This document shows positions 15,599-25,232 of a stretch of 64,000 nt of DNA, piece after piece. The translations under genes and the position numbers were made by a program. The notes under the pieces were generated by a model. It was not told the origin of the DNA. It was given only the letters and a program-made list of their open reading frames with translations, and searched no databases. Each line of letters begins with the position of its first letter. The stretch's first letter is position 1. Source of the DNA: an uncultured Bacteroidales bacterium (GTDB lineage: Bacteria; Bacteroidota; Bacteroidia; Bacteroidales; Paludibacteraceae); contig CASDOZ010000002.1 in NCBI GenBank assembly GCA_949282265.1, positions 1 through 64,000 of the forward strand, written 5' to 3'.

Positions 15599-16549
15599 AT
15601 GGCAGCAAATCTTTTCGGGCGATATGTATGGCTTGTGGACATTATCCGCCAACACAAACGGCTCACCTACGAAGAAATCAACCGGCTTTGGAAAGAAAGC
15701 GGACTAAGCTATGGCGATGAGGATTCCTTGCCGTTACGGACATTCCACAACCATCGCAAAGCAATCATGGACATATTCAACATCGACATAGAATGCGATA
15801 AAAACGGCTATAAATACTACATAGATGACCTGGAAAGCCTGGAGCATGACACCCTGCGCAGTTGGCTGATAGATTCCTACACCACGCTGAACCAGATCCA
15901 GGCAGACGGCAAACTTGAGAACCGGATTATTTTTGAAAATATCCCATCCGGACGCACATGGCTCACTGCCATCACCAATGCCATGCGGAAAAACGAGATC
16001 CTGTATATCACCTATCAGAGTTTCTGGCACTCCGAACCGAACAGTTTCGAGATAGAACCGTATTACCTGAAAATAGTAAAACAACGCTGGTATGTGATAG
16101 CGCGCAGCCCCTACTACTCGGCACGGAACAAAGCGGAAGGCATTGAACCGGCAGACGTTTACCGCATCTATGCACTCGACAGAATCAAGGAAATTGTGGA
16201 ATCCGGCAAAACATTCGAATTCAACAAAAACTTCGACATTGAACATTATTTTGAAGGCTGCTGCGGCGTCATTCCTTCTGAAGAACCGGCAGAAAGGGTT
16301 GTCATTGCAGCATATGGCGAATTTGCAAATTACCTGCGCACCCTGCCCTTGCACAAATCACAAAAAGAGACAGGCAAAAAAGGCGATGCGACGCTTTTCG
16401 AGTATCGTATAAAACCAACGTTCGACTTTTACCAATTGCTTCTCGCGCAAGGCGACCAATTAGAAGTGCTTGAGCCGGAAGCCATACGCAACGAAATGCG
16501 CAACCGCCTCAGGCAAACCATGGCGCGCTACGAAAATAAGACAGAATAG
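15599..16549 (+). CDS. WYL-domain transcriptional regulator
   Basis: The 316-residue protein has three parts. Residues 1-80 form a winged helix-turn-helix (LVDIIRQHKRLTYEEINRLW, then RTFHNHRKAIMDIF). A WYL domain spans about 130-215, with EIEPYYLKIVKQRWYVIARS, where W164-Y165-V166 stands for W-Y-L. A C-terminal WCX-like dimerisation region (DFYQLLLAQGDQLEVLEP) ends the chain. WYL domains sense nucleic-acid or nucleotide ligands, and proteins of this build (CapW, BrxR) repress phage-defence loci. It sits at the right end of the island, just after the DUF262 pair and the broken gene, and its promoter has a dyad shared with the lipoprotein promoter at the left end. Autoregulation and control of the island are inferences. 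Confidence 0.9.
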   Translation: MAANLFGRYVWLVDIIRQHKRLTYEEINRLWKESGLSYGDEDSLPLRTFHNHRKAIMDIFNIDIECDKNGYKYYIDDLESLEHDTLRSWLIDSYTTLNQIQADGKLENRIIFENIPSGRTWLTAITNAMRKNEILYITYQSFWHSEPNSFEIEPYYLKIVKQRWYVIARSPYYSARNKAEGIEPADVYRIYALDRIKEIVESGKTFEFNKNFDIEHYFEGCCGVIPSEEPAERVVIAAYGEFANYLRTLPLHKSQKETGKKGDATLFEYRIKPTFDFYQLLLAQGDQLEVLEPEAIRNEMRNRLRQTMARYENKTE

Positions 16550-16603
16550 ATTTACAACCACAAGGTGGCAGGCAAAAAAGCGGAAAGAAGTTTTCTAACC
16601 GGC

Positions 16604-17017
16604 TTAATTTCCCCTGTAAGTGGAATATCCGAACGGACTAAGCGTGATAGGAACATGATAATGGCTGTCATCGCTTATTTCGAACACAACCTCGACAAAA
16701 GGATAAAAAGTTTGCTGGTTCTGTCTTGCAAAGTAAGATGCGGTGTAATAAGTCAATTTATATATTCCTATATGGCTCACCCCAACCTCTTCACGCAAAA
16801 AATCTTTCACCCTCCCGTTCCCGTCGGTAACTTTCTTGTCAACAACAAGCCAATTTCCTGATTTATCCTGTTTGGAAAGGACGATTTCCACATTTGGGGC
16901 AGGTTTTCCCTCGGCAATGTCCAAAATATGGCTCGACAATTGGTAAGCCGCATCTTGCGAAAAAATCGTATTGACAAAACCTGACAATACAAATAGCAAA
17001 AAGAATAATTTTTTCAT
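16604..17017 (-). CDS. 5-hydroxyisourate hydrolase, exported
   Basis: From the ATG at 17017 the protein has 137 residues. A signal peptide (MKKLFFLLFVLSGFVNTIFSQ) leads into a transthyretin-like domain. Catalytic landmarks are His30 (LSSHILDIAEGKPA), Arg69 (DGNGRVKDF), and His121 (YHVPITLSPFGYSTYRGN). The family hydrolyses 5-hydroxyisourate in urate breakdown and normally ends Y-R-G-S; here it ends Y-R-G-N, a change at a position that contributes to the active site. An upstream in-frame extension to 17059 lacks a signal-type start and is rejected. No other urate-pathway gene is in the window, so the substrate may be supplied from outside or the protein may have drifted in function. It is convergent with the WYL gene. 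Confidence 0.85.
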   Translation of the reverse strand: MKKLFFLLFVLSGFVNTIFSQDAAYQLSSHILDIAEGKPAPNVEIVLSKQDKSGNWLVVDKKVTDGNGRVKDFLREEVGVSHIGIYKLTYYTASYFARQNQQTFYPFVEVVFEISDDSHYHVPITLSPFGYSTYRGN

Positions 17018-17058
17018 AGTTCCCGGTTTTAAATACAATTTATCATCATTATGATTCA

Positions 17059-17086
17059 AGTGGGCGGCTCTTATGGGTCGCCCACT
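17059..17086 (-). terminator. Hairpin after the patatin-like gene
   Basis: AGTGGGCG and CGCCCACT pair across a 12-base loop, 11 bases after the patatin stop on the minus strand. The T-run after it is weak, so the termination role is moderate in confidence. It separates that gene from the hydroxyisourate hydrolase gene. Confidence 0.5.
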
Positions 17087-17097
17087 TTCATTTACAA

Positions 17098-17892
17098 TTA
17101 CACCTTCGACTTAACTTGCAAGCGCTCTTTTATCAACTCCTTAGCTGTCGTATAACCAAGATTGAAAATTTCCTTGGATTTTTCCGTATCAAAAGTATCA
17201 AAACCGCCCATATCTGTCGGTTCAATCAACCAGTCACACAACTCTTTGTCATGAATAATATTGGCTTTAAACATGAAATGATAAGCCCGTAAAGCTACGT
17301 TAATAACAGTCAACTTGTATTCATCCGCTACCAATGGGCTGGCATTAACGCCAATTAAATGCTCACATTCGTCACGTATCGTGCTCACTGGAAAGTTTTT
17401 AAATACGCCTCCATCTACATAATTGACACCATCAATTCTCCGCGGGACGAACAATACCGGCACGCTGCATGAAGCAGCAATACATTCCACTAAGTCGCCA
17501 GACTTAAATGTCACGCTCCGGCCGGCATCCAAGTCGGTTGCAACTATGCGCACTGGGATGGGTAAATCTTCCAAGCGCTTGGTACGTAAATGTTTCCGCA
17601 AAAACGAAACGAAAGGTTCTATGGTAAAGATACCGCCTGTCGGCCTCCGTATCTGTGTCCATTCACGGAAACTAACATCTGCAAACAAATCTCCTATCTC
17701 ATCCGGTGTATAACCATCGGCATAAAAAGCCGCAACGATACTGCCGGCACTCACTCCGGACATGATATTCGGTTTTACACCAACCTCTTCCAAGGCTTTT
17801 AAAACTCCCGCGTGACAAAGGCCTTTGATACCTCCCCCGCTCATGGCAAGCCCAACTTCATAGGGTTTGTGCTGAAATAATTTGTTGATCAT
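17098..17892 (-). CDS. Patatin-like phospholipase
   Basis: With the ATG at 17892 the protein has 264 residues. The longer frame to 18084 would overlap uvrA and adds non-conserved sequence. It has the oxyanion-hole glycines (MSGGGIKG, 18-24), the G-x-S-x-G nucleophile elbow G46-V-S48-A-G50, and the catalytic aspartate in D160-G-G. These make the Ser-Asp dyad of the patatin family (RssA/YchK-like), which hydrolyses acyl esters of lipids. No signal peptide is seen, so it probably acts at the inner face of the membrane. The gene follows uvrA by 34 bases in the same direction. Confidence 0.92.
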   Translation of the reverse strand: MINKLFQHKPYEVGLAMSGGGIKGLCHAGVLKALEEVGVKPNIMSGVSAGSIVAAFYADGYTPDEIGDLFADVSFREWTQIRRPTGGIFTIEPFVSFLRKHLRTKRLEDLPIPVRIVATDLDAGRSVTFKSGDLVECIAASCSVPVLFVPRRIDGVNYVDGGVFKNFPVSTIRDECEHLIGVNASPLVADEYKLTVINVALRAYHFMFKANIIHDKELCDWLIEPTDMGGFDTFDTEKSKEIFNLGYTTAKELIKERLQVKSKV

Positions 17893-17926
17893 TTTAATCT
17901 TATTTTTTGTTTTATACAATCCCTCT

Positions 17927-20731
17927 TTATTGAAGGAATTTAGCAGTTTCACTTTCCTCGCAGGCCGCCACTTGTTTTGGAGTTCCCGTACAAACGACTT
18001 TCCCGCCATTACGGCCGCCATCCGGCCCCATATCAATGATATAATCTGCAACACGGATGACATCCAGATTATGTTCGATGACAATCACCGTATTTCCTTT
18101 GTCCACCAATTTGTCAAGGACTCCAAGCAAGACGCGAATGTCTTCAAAATGCAACCCTGTGGTTGGCTCGTCAAGAATATAAAGCGTCCTGCCTGTATCG
18201 CGTTTGCTGAGTTCCGTAGCCAATTTGACCCGCTGGCTCTCACCGCCACTCAATGTTGTACTGCTCTGTCCCAATTTAATATAACCAAGTCCCACATCCT
18301 GCAAGGTTTTTATCTTGTGCAATATGTATGCCTGATTTTCAAAAAACTCGACAGCCTGGTTTATGGTCATATCCAACACGTCAGCAATTGACTTGCCCTT
18401 GAAACGGACTTCCAGCGTTTCACGGTTGTAACGTTTCCCGCCGCATACTTCACAAGGCACATACACATCCGGCAAAAAATTCATTTCTATGGTCTTGTAG
18501 CCATTACCGCCACAAGCCTCACAACGCCCGCCAGCCGTATTGAACGAGAAACGCCCGGGTTTATATCCCCTGATTTTCGCCTCCGGCAATGAAGTGAACA
18601 AATTCCGTATGTCGGAAAATACGCCGGTATAGGTCGCCGGATTACTGCGGGGTGTCCGCCCAATCGGACTTTGGTCCACACAAACGACCTTGTCAATATT
18701 TTCTATGCCTTCTATGGCTACATAAGGCATTGGTTCCTGGTTGGAACGGTAAAAATGGCGGCTCAGAATCGGATAAAGCGTACCGTTTATCAACGTGCTC
18801 TTCCCGCTGCCGGAAACACCCGTTATACAAATCATTTTTCCCAATGGGAACTCAACATCCACATTTTTCAGATTATTACCTGTACAACCTTTCAGACGTA
18901 TGGAAAGGCCGTTCCCTGGACGAATGGCATGTGGTTCTATCCTCCGTTTTCCATTCAGATAGGATGAAGTCAGCGTATCGGAGGCGAGCATCTGTTGCGG
19001 TGTACCGGCAAACACGAGTTTTCCGCCAAGGCGGCCTGCATAAGGCCCCAAATCGATAATGTAATCCGCCTCGCGCATCATTTGTTCATCGTGTTCCACG
19101 ACTATGACCGTATTGCCCATATCGCGCAAATGCTTCAACGATTCTATCAGACGCATGTTGTCACGCTGGTGCAAACCAATACTCGGTTCATCAAGGATAT
19201 AAAGCACATTCACCAGCTGCGAGCCGATTTGTGTAGCCAGACGGATACGCTGGCTTTCGCCGCCGCTCAACGAATCGGAGCTGCGCGCCAACGACAAATA
19301 ACTCAAACCGACATCGAGCATAAACTGCAAACGGGTGCGCACTTCCTTCAATATCTCGGTTGCAATGCGCTGTTGTTTTTCCGAGAGTTGGTTTTCCACG
19401 CCATTCAAATAATCATACAAATCGGACACATCCATACACGCCAATTCATAGATGTTTTTATCGCCGATACGGTAATACAAACTTTCCTTTTTCAAGCGCG
19501 CACCTTTACATTCCGGGCACACGACCTGCGCACTGTACTGGTTGGCCCACTTTTGTTCGGAAGCAGACATGGCATTTTCCTGCTGCATTTCCAGATAGCG
19601 CAGAATGCCTTCATAACGCAAAAAATAGTTCGAATTGCCCAAGGCTTGGTTTTTCAGCTGCAAACGTTCTTCGGTACCGTTCATGATTTCATCCATTGCT
19701 TCATCCGATATTTGCCCTATCGGTGTACGCAAATCGTAACCATATTTTTCCAAGATAGCCTCAATCTGCCAAAATATTGTCGTTTGCTTGTATTTGCCCA
19801 AAGGCGCGATGCCGCCATCATAAATGCTTAGCTTCTTGTCAGGTACGATTTTTTCCATGTCTGGCTGCTGGATGGTTCCCAAACCTTTGCAAACCGGACA
19901 TGCGCCCTGCGGAGAGTTGAATGAAAAATTATGTGGCGCCGGATCATTGTAAGCAATCCCGCTTGTCGGGCACATCAACGAACGGCTGAAATAACGAACC
20001 TGCCCGGAGTCCGGATTGAAAACCAGCACGATACCGTTGCCCTGCTGCATGGCTTTCGACATGGATTCCTGCAAACGGCGGCGGTCTTTTTCACTGACAG
20101 CCAATTTGTCGATAACGACCTCAATCGTATGGTTTTTATAACGGTCAAGTTTCATTCCATGCGTAATCTCACGCAGCTCGCCATCGACACGCACGTACAA
20201 ATAACCTTTCCGCAGGATTTGTTCAAAAAGTTCCCTGTAATGTCCTTTCCTGTTCTTCACTAACGGTGCCAACAAATACACCTTGCGCCCTTCATAATCT
20301 TTGAGAATCAAATCCACAATCTGGTCATCTGTATATTTGACCATTTTCTCGCCGGTAACATAACTGTACGCCTGCCCGGCACGCGCAAACAACAAACGCA
20401 GGAAATCATAAATCTCGGTCGTGGTCCCGACCGTTGAACGCGGATTCCTGTTCGTGGTTTTCTGCTCAATGGAAATGACCGGGCTCAAGCCTGTAATTTT
20501 GTCCACATCCGGCCGCTGCATACTTCCCAGAAAGCCGCGGGCATAGGCGGAAAAGGTTTCGATATAACGCCGCTGGCCTTCGGCAAAAATCGTGTCGAAA
20601 GCCAAAGACGATTTTCCGCTACCACTCAAACCGGTAATCACTGTCAAGGAATTGCGCGGAATACATACATCTATGTTTTTGAGGTTATGGACGCGCGCGC
20701 CAATAACCTCTATGCAATTTTTGTTATCCAA
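17927..20731 (-). CDS. uvrA: Excinuclease ABC subunit A
   Basis: The 934-residue protein is a full-length UvrA. The first Walker A is [17 protein letters not shown] at about 32-48, with the Y-A-R-G-F-L-G region of the first signature nearby. Zinc-finger cysteine pairs occur ([34 protein letters not shown]). Two ABC signatures ([24 protein letters not shown]) and a second Walker A ([10 protein letters not shown]) complete the two-ATPase layout. It scans DNA for bulky damage and loads UvrB for nucleotide excision repair. The start is a TTG at 20731; the frame upstream reaches a TGA within 15 bases, with no ATG between. Downstream are the patatin gene and upstream the nitroreductase gene, all minus strand. 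Confidence 0.98.
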   Translation of the reverse strand: MDNKNCIEVIGARVHNLKNIDVCIPRNSLTVITGLSGSGKSSLAFDTIFAEGQRRYIETFSAYARGFLGSMQRPDVDKITGLSPVISIEQKTTNRNPRSTVGTTTEIYDFLRLLFARAGQAYSYVTGEKMVKYTDDQIVDLILKDYEGRKVYLLAPLVKNRKGHYRELFEQILRKGYLYVRVDGELREITHGMKLDRYKNHTIEVVIDKLAVSEKDRRRLQESMSKAMQQGNGIVLVFNPDSGQVRYFSRSLMCPTSGIAYNDPAPHNFSFNSPQGACPVCKGLGTIQQPDMEKIVPDKKLSIYDGGIAPLGKYKQTTIFWQIEAILEKYGYDLRTPIGQISDEAMDEIMNGTEERLQLKNQALGNSNYFLRYEGILRYLEMQQENAMSASEQKWANQYSAQVVCPECKGARLKKESLYYRIGDKNIYELACMDVSDLYDYLNGVENQLSEKQQRIATEILKEVRTRLQFMLDVGLSYLSLARSSDSLSGGESQRIRLATQIGSQLVNVLYILDEPSIGLHQRDNMRLIESLKHLRDMGNTVIVVEHDEQMMREADYIIDLGPYAGRLGGKLVFAGTPQQMLASDTLTSSYLNGKRRIEPHAIRPGNGLSIRLKGCTGNNLKNVDVEFPLGKMICITGVSGSGKSTLINGTLYPILSRHFYRSNQEPMPYVAIEGIENIDKVVCVDQSPIGRTPRSNPATYTGVFSDIRNLFTSLPEAKIRGYKPGRFSFNTAGGRCEACGGNGYKTIEMNFLPDVYVPCEVCGGKRYNRETLEVRFKGKSIADVLDMTINQAVEFFENQAYILHKIKTLQDVGLGYIKLGQSSTTLSGGESQRVKLATELSKRDTGRTLYILDEPTTGLHFEDIRVLLGVLDKLVDKGNTVIVIEHNLDVIRVADYIIDMGPDGGRNGGKVVCTGTPKQVAACEESETAKFLQ

Positions 20732-20769
20732 AATATTCTCTGAGTTTCAATATAACGGAATAACCTGCC

Positions 20770-21507
20770 CTATTTCAAATATCCCTGCTTACACAATACA
20801 TCAAGCAAAACCTTTGAAAAATATTCATTGTTCTCCTTGGTATAACGGACATCCGTGAACACTTGCGCCAAAGTTTCTTTCCCATTTTCAGCAATAAATT
20901 TGGCCGTATCCGGCAAAGCCTCTTTGGCTGCGTACAACTTATCTATGGCATCCGCCGAGAAAGGCGTATATACTTCATTGTGCACAATGGCCTCCAACGG
21001 TAAACGGTCCTGCATCTCCGGCATTTCTGCCGGATAACCGACCGTCAGTGTCGTAACCGGCACGACCAGACGCGGCAACTGCAACACATCGATTATCTGG
21101 CCGGCGTTGTAAGTCGTCGTGCCAAGATAACACAAACCGAGCCCTTCCCTTTCTGCTGCTACGGCAAAAGTCTGCGCAAATATAATTGCATCGATGGCTG
21201 CACCGATAAACGATTGGAAATTGTCATATCCGGGCACTGCCTGACGCTGTTCGCACCATGTGGAAAAACGATTGTAATCGGCACAAAAAGTCAGCACGAC
21301 GGGAGCTTCCGTGACCATCGGCTGATTGAAATGCGCAGGTGCCAGCGCACGTTTTTTTTCTTCGTTACGTGTAACCACGACCGAATAAGTCTGCATATTG
21401 CCCGTGTTGGATGCACGGCAAGCCAACGACAACAAATGCCGCAACAATTCATCTGAAACAGGACGGTCGGTATAACGGCGTATCGTCCTTCTATCGTTCA
21501 AATCCAT
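20770..21507 (-). CDS. Nitroreductase-family flavoprotein
   Basis: From the ATG at 21507 the product has 245 residues. It opens [20 protein letters not shown], the usual R-R-S/T-x-R-x-Y start of nitroreductases, and has [10 protein letters not shown], the FMN-binding loop of the NfsA/FRP subfamily. Such enzymes use NAD(P)H to reduce nitroaromatics, quinones or flavin. A GTG at 21516 would add three residues; AGTGGA ahead of the ATG favours 21507. The C-terminal third (about 60 residues after [13 protein letters not shown]) is longer than the core fold needs, as is usual in the NfsA-like branch. It follows the acyltransferase gene by about 20 bases. Confidence 0.9.
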   Translation of the reverse strand: MDLNDRRTIRRYTDRPVSDELLRHLLSLACRASNTGNMQTYSVVVTRNEEKKRALAPAHFNQPMVTEAPVVLTFCADYNRFSTWCEQRQAVPGYDNFQSFIGAAIDAIIFAQTFAVAAEREGLGLCYLGTTTYNAGQIIDVLQLPRLVVPVTTLTVGYPAEMPEMQDRLPLEAIVHNEVYTPFSADAIDKLYAAKEALPDTAKFIAENGKETLAQVFTDVRYTKENNEYFSKVLLDVLCKQGYLK

Positions 21508-21528
21508 ATATTCCACTAAAAACCAATC

Positions 21529-22065
21529 CTACATTTTGAAATTTTCCGGCTTTTTTGCCCGGACATCTTTATAAAAACTTTTTATCGCCACCATATCGGC
21601 CTCCACGTTTCCGGTCGGATGAAATGTGGCAGCAATGCCGACTTCTTTTTTGCCGTAATCCAAATAAGCAAGCTGGATAGGCACGCCGGCTTTCAGTGCA
21701 ATGTAGTAAAATCCCTTTTTCCAATCAGGATTCGGCTTGCGGGTCCCTTCCGGCGTTACGCCGATTTCAAAACGGTCCCACTTCCCAAATTCCGCTGCCA
21801 CTTGGTCGGTCACGGAAGTTTTCCTGGAACGGTCAACCGGTATGCCGCCCATGGCACGAAAAATCACACCCAACGGGAAAAAGAACCACTCCTTTTTCAT
21901 TAAGAAGCCTGCCTTTTTACCTACTGCGGAAGCTCCGAGCTTACCGACAACAAAATCCCAATTGCTCGTATGGGGCGCAATGCAAATCACGCATTTCGGT
22001 TCATCCGGAACTGTCATGACAGCTTTCCAGCCGAATAATTTTAGAACAAATGCACTGAAATTCAT
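21529..22065 (-). CDS. 1-acyl-glycerol-3-phosphate acyltransferase-like protein
   Basis: The 178-residue protein belongs to the PlsC family. His32-x4-Asp37 lies in APHTSNWDF, the second motif is near GGIPVDRS (74-80), and PEGTR is at 105-109. It would transfer an acyl chain to lysophosphatidate or another lysolipid at the inner membrane. The protein is shorter than typical PlsC (about 240 residues), and resembles the small TlmK/OlsA-like forms; the acceptor is uncertain. It lies between floA and the nitroreductase gene, all in one direction. Confidence 0.85.
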   Translation of the reverse strand: MNFSAFVLKLFGWKAVMTVPDEPKCVICIAPHTSNWDFVVGKLGASAVGKKAGFLMKKEWFFFPLGVIFRAMGGIPVDRSRKTSVTDQVAAEFGKWDRFEIGVTPEGTRKPNPDWKKGFYYIALKAGVPIQLAYLDYGKKEVGIAATFHPTGNVEADMVAIKSFYKDVRAKKPENFKM

Positions 22066-22128
22066 ACACTCAAGGGATTAAATGCCAGAAAAAGCAGAAA
22101 CTTTGCCTACAATTATTTCCAGCAAGAT

Positions 22129-23094
22129 TTATTTTTTCGTAGGCTTGGCTATCGAATCACGCATAGCCGTATCCGCCTCTATATTTTTCATTTTGTAATA
22201 ATCCATAATGCCCAGATTACCGTTGCGGAAAGCCTCGGCCATAGCTTTCGGCACTTCAGCTTCAGCCTCTATCACTTTGGCACGGGCTTCCTGTGCCTTG
22301 GCACGCATTTCCTGTTCCAAAGCGACAGCCATTGCACGGCGCTCTTCGGCCTTGGCCTGTGCAATATTCTTGTCGGCCTCGGCCTGGTCCATTTGCAGTT
22401 GCGCGCCGATATTCTTGCCTATATCTATGTCAGCAATATCAATGGACAGGATTTCAAAGGCCGTTCCGGCATCCAGACCTTTTTTCAGCACCAGTTTGGA
22501 AATAGAATCCGGATTTTCCAATACGGATTTATGGGAATCGCTTGAACCGATTGACGACACAATGCCCTCGCCTACGCGTGCCAAAACAGTGTCTTCACCG
22601 GCACCGCCGACCAACTGTTTGATGTTGGCACGCACCGTTACGCGCGCCTTAGCTATAAGCTGGATACCGTCTTTGGCAACCGCCGTAACAGGAGGCGTAT
22701 CTATCACTTTGGGGTTCACCGACATTTGCACGGCCTCGAACACATCGCGTCCCGCCAAATCAATGGCCGTAGCCATCTGGAAAGTCAAGTCGATATTGGC
22801 TTTCGAGGCTGACACCAAGGCATGGATAACACGTTCGATATGGCCGCCAGCCAGATAATGCGCTTCCAGCGAGTCACGCATGACTTCGTGCAAACCGGCT
22901 TTGTGGGCTTCAATCATGCACGCCACGATTTTATGGGGCGGCACTTTACGGATACGCATCAAAAAAAGCTGAATCAGCGAAATGCTGACACCTGAAACTT
23001 TGGCCGAAATCCAAAGTAAGAAAGGAACATAGTAGAAAAAAATAATCAGAACTATGCCTAACAGGATGAACAAAATAATTGTAATCAGTTGCAT
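22129..23094 (-). CDS. floA: Flotillin-like protein FloA
   Basis: The 321-residue product matches the UPF0365/FloA family. An N-terminal hydrophobic hairpin (residues 4-30) anchors it, followed by an SPFLOT-like region ([26 protein letters not shown]), [21 protein letters not shown], and a long coiled coil with repeated Glu-Ala-Lys ([35 protein letters not shown]). FloA organises membrane microdomains and affects secretion and signalling. The nfeD-type gene lies 64 bases upstream, the normal pairing for bacterial flotillins. Length and start (ATG) are typical. Confidence 0.95.
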   Translation of the reverse strand: MQLITIILFILLGIVLIIFFYYVPFLLWISAKVSGVSISLIQLFLMRIRKVPPHKIVACMIEAHKAGLHEVMRDSLEAHYLAGGHIERVIHALVSASKANIDLTFQMATAIDLAGRDVFEAVQMSVNPKVIDTPPVTAVAKDGIQLIAKARVTVRANIKQLVGGAGEDTVLARVGEGIVSSIGSSDSHKSVLENPDSISKLVLKKGLDAGTAFEILSIDIADIDIGKNIGAQLQMDQAEADKNIAQAKAEERRAMAVALEQEMRAKAQEARAKVIEAEAEVPKAMAEAFRNGNLGIMDYYKMKNIEADTAMRDSIAKPTKK

Positions 23095-23158
23095 AACTTA
23101 TTTCATTTTTGCCGCATGGAACAGCGGCTGGATTTATAAATAATTAATTGATTGATTT

Positions 23159-23632
23159 TTACTGGATATTTACCGTTTCCACAATTACCGTATTGCCCTG
23201 CACGTCAAGAACACGCACCGGCACGTTTTCATCAATGAATCCATCCAATGTTTTCGCTTCTGCCGTAAGCCCGTTGATTTCCACCTTGCCCATCGGCGCC
23301 AGCCGCGACAAGGTGGTTCCCATGTCGCCTTGCTTAATGTCCAGCCCCTGCAAATTATCCACCTTGCCGGAAATATCCGTATTCAAGCTCATTTTTTCCA
23401 AAGCACGCGATTTCAGGAACAAATAGACCGCCAACGACATCACGGCCAACATGACCAACGCTGTCAGCGAACCAGCAAATGCGCCGATTTTGACATAAGC
23501 ATAATACACCGCACCTGCCATTGACAAAAAACCCGCAATACCGGCTATTGACAAGCCCGGTATCAAAAAAAGTTCTGCCAACAGGAAAAGCACTCCTGCC
23601 ACAATCAACACAGCTACAATCGCTATTTCCAT
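23159..23632 (-). CDS. NfeD-family membrane protein
   Basis: The 157-residue protein has three to four hydrophobic segments (about 1-75) and a soluble C-terminal OB-fold domain (about 95-157, QGDMGTTLSRLAPMGKVEI ... VPVRVLDVQGNTVIVE). This is the short NfeD1b type that lacks the serine-protease part and pairs with flotillin. It lies 64 bases upstream of floA in the same direction, which supports joint function in membrane organisation. It starts at an ATG. Confidence 0.92.
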   Translation of the reverse strand: MEIAIVAVLIVAGVLFLLAELFLIPGLSIAGIAGFLSMAGAVYYAYVKIGAFAGSLTALVMLAVMSLAVYLFLKSRALEKMSLNTDISGKVDNLQGLDIKQGDMGTTLSRLAPMGKVEINGLTAEAKTLDGFIDENVPVRVLDVQGNTVIVETVNIQ

Positions 23633-23723
23633 AATTATATCCTATCTATAGAGGCTTCAAAGATAACTACTTTTTTCGGACTTACCAAGTCATACATGAA
23701 TATATGCAGATGCCTTTCTATAA

Positions 23724-25124
23724 TTATTTTTGTTGGACTTGTAAATATTCAATTTCAGTATTCCGTACGTTAATAATTTGACTTTCAAGTACATATTGTT
23801 GTTTTTGCAATTGCTGTTCCAGACTAATAATACTATCCGCCATTGCTTTCTTCTGGTCGGCCTGCGCCAGCTCGTAGGTACGACGCAATTCTACCAAACG
23901 AGCATTTTGTTCCTCGTATTTCTTTTCAGCTTGTTGATATTGCCGGAACAACATTTCCGCCTTGCGACTCTGAAAATCAGCATAATGCCTATAAACGATA
24001 TTGTCGTTGATGAAAAACGAGAATCCGGTTTGTGCATCCGTCTGCCCCACAGTTGAAATCACCGTCTGGTCTGGCAAGTCAGGACGTGCCGCCGTCCGAT
24101 AAGTTTTCAGGGCAGCCAAATCAGCGACATGCCGCGCATCTGGGTGACGGACAACCTTAGTAGCCTCGTTCGGGATGAACACATAAATCATCACTGTATC
24201 GGCATGCTGGCGACGATCAGTAGCAAACCACCCCAGATGGCGACTCTCGTCCAAAACCAACATGTAGTCATTGGCCGGCGAATTGAACGGCATTCCGATG
24301 TTCTCTGGTTGCAGATAAGTTTCCGTTTCCGAATTGTAACGCGTTATGTATATGTCGTACCCGCCCATGCCCTCCGGCGAATCAGATGCGAAATAGAACG
24401 TTATGCCATCGGACATAACAAAAGGATAATTTTCATTGTATTTCGTATTCGGCGGTACAGGCAACGGTTTCGGACTCGACCAGTCATCCAGCAAACGCAA
24501 AGTCCGGAACATATCCAGACGGCCATCATTCACATCGGAAAAAATCGTGCGGTCCTTGCGTTGGTTTGTGTACGAGACAAGTTGTTGTAAGACACCGTCC
24601 TGAAACGTATTACGAGCCTCCAATTTCCCTGTTTCAGGCGACAAGCGGTAGTAATCCAGGAAATTCTTTTTTGGAGCCTTAATGCTGTCCACTATGGTAA
24701 TGTCTTCCACCCGTGCCAAAAAACGGACACCCAATTCCGCCGTTTCGATACGCCGCGCTAATATTGGTAAACGTTCGTCATCTTCTGCAAGACTTTTCAT
24801 ATATTCTTGCCAAGCTACAATCGCTTCCTCAAAACGATAGGCATCGAAATATAAATTACCTAAATAGAAATTGCGAAGAGGATAACGGTCACCTGCCTCT
24901 TCAAAATAGCGAATTGCCGTTGCCGCATCGCCAAGTTCGTAACAGCAACGTGCATAACGATATTGGTACAACACATTGGATGGGCTTCCACCAAGCAATT
25001 TTTTATAAATCACTTGTGCTTGTTCGTATTTACGTTCATTAAACAAACGATCAGCATCCCGAGCCGGCTGAGCAAATATAAATGAAGTAGATAAAAATAA
25101 AAAGATCAGAGCAAAAAATCTCAT
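23724..25124 (-). CDS. Exported TPR and beta-propeller (PD40) protein
   Basis: From the ATG at 25124 the protein has 466 residues. A signal peptide (MRFFALIFLFLSTSFIFAQ) precedes about three TPR units (DRLFNERKYEQAQVIYKKLL, YQYRYARCCYELGDAATAIR, RNFYLGNLYFDAYRFEEAIV). A WD40-like (PD40) propeller with TKYNENYPFVMSDGITFYFA and EGMGGYDIYITRY follows, and a coiled coil rich in Gln and Glu closes the chain. Bacteroidetes OmpA-linked proteins such as PorE share the TPR plus PD40 part, but no OmpA domain is present here. The frame runs further upstream to 25226; the strong promoter at 25144-25174 fixes the start at 25124. Probably periplasmic; role not known. Confidence 0.82.
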   Translation of the reverse strand: MRFFALIFLFLSTSFIFAQPARDADRLFNERKYEQAQVIYKKLLGGSPSNVLYQYRYARCCYELGDAATAIRYFEEAGDRYPLRNFYLGNLYFDAYRFEEAIVAWQEYMKSLAEDDERLPILARRIETAELGVRFLARVEDITIVDSIKAPKKNFLDYYRLSPETGKLEARNTFQDGVLQQLVSYTNQRKDRTIFSDVNDGRLDMFRTLRLLDDWSSPKPLPVPPNTKYNENYPFVMSDGITFYFASDSPEGMGGYDIYITRYNSETETYLQPENIGMPFNSPANDYMLVLDESRHLGWFATDRRQHADTVMIYVFIPNEATKVVRHPDARHVADLAALKTYRTAARPDLPDQTVISTVGQTDAQTGFSFFINDNIVYRHYADFQSRKAEMLFRQYQQAEKKYEEQNARLVELRRTYELAQADQKKAMADSIISLEQQLQKQQYVLESQIINVRNTEIEYLQVQQK

Positions 25125-25143
25125 GCGTTCAGGGTTTAGACTG

Positions 25144-25174
25144 CAAAAATAAGGATAAAAACAAGAATGGCAAA
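25144..25174 (-). promoter_or_regulatory. Textbook Bacteroidetes promoter for the TPR/PD40 gene
   Basis: On the minus strand, TTTG (25171-25174) is separated by exactly 19 bases from TATTTTTG (25144-25151), the -33/-7 layout of Bacteroidetes sigma-70 promoters. The -7 element is 20 bases before the ATG at 25124. Confidence 0.75.
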
Positions 25175-25232
25175 ACCCGGAAAAGAAAATGCACAAAACC
25201 ACATTTAAAAAAACGCCAGCAAACAAAATAAA

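Noticed and set aside
18995..19831. A 278-codon plus-strand frame inside uvrA
   Set aside because: It mirrors uvrA codons on the other strand; no family features or start signals are seen.
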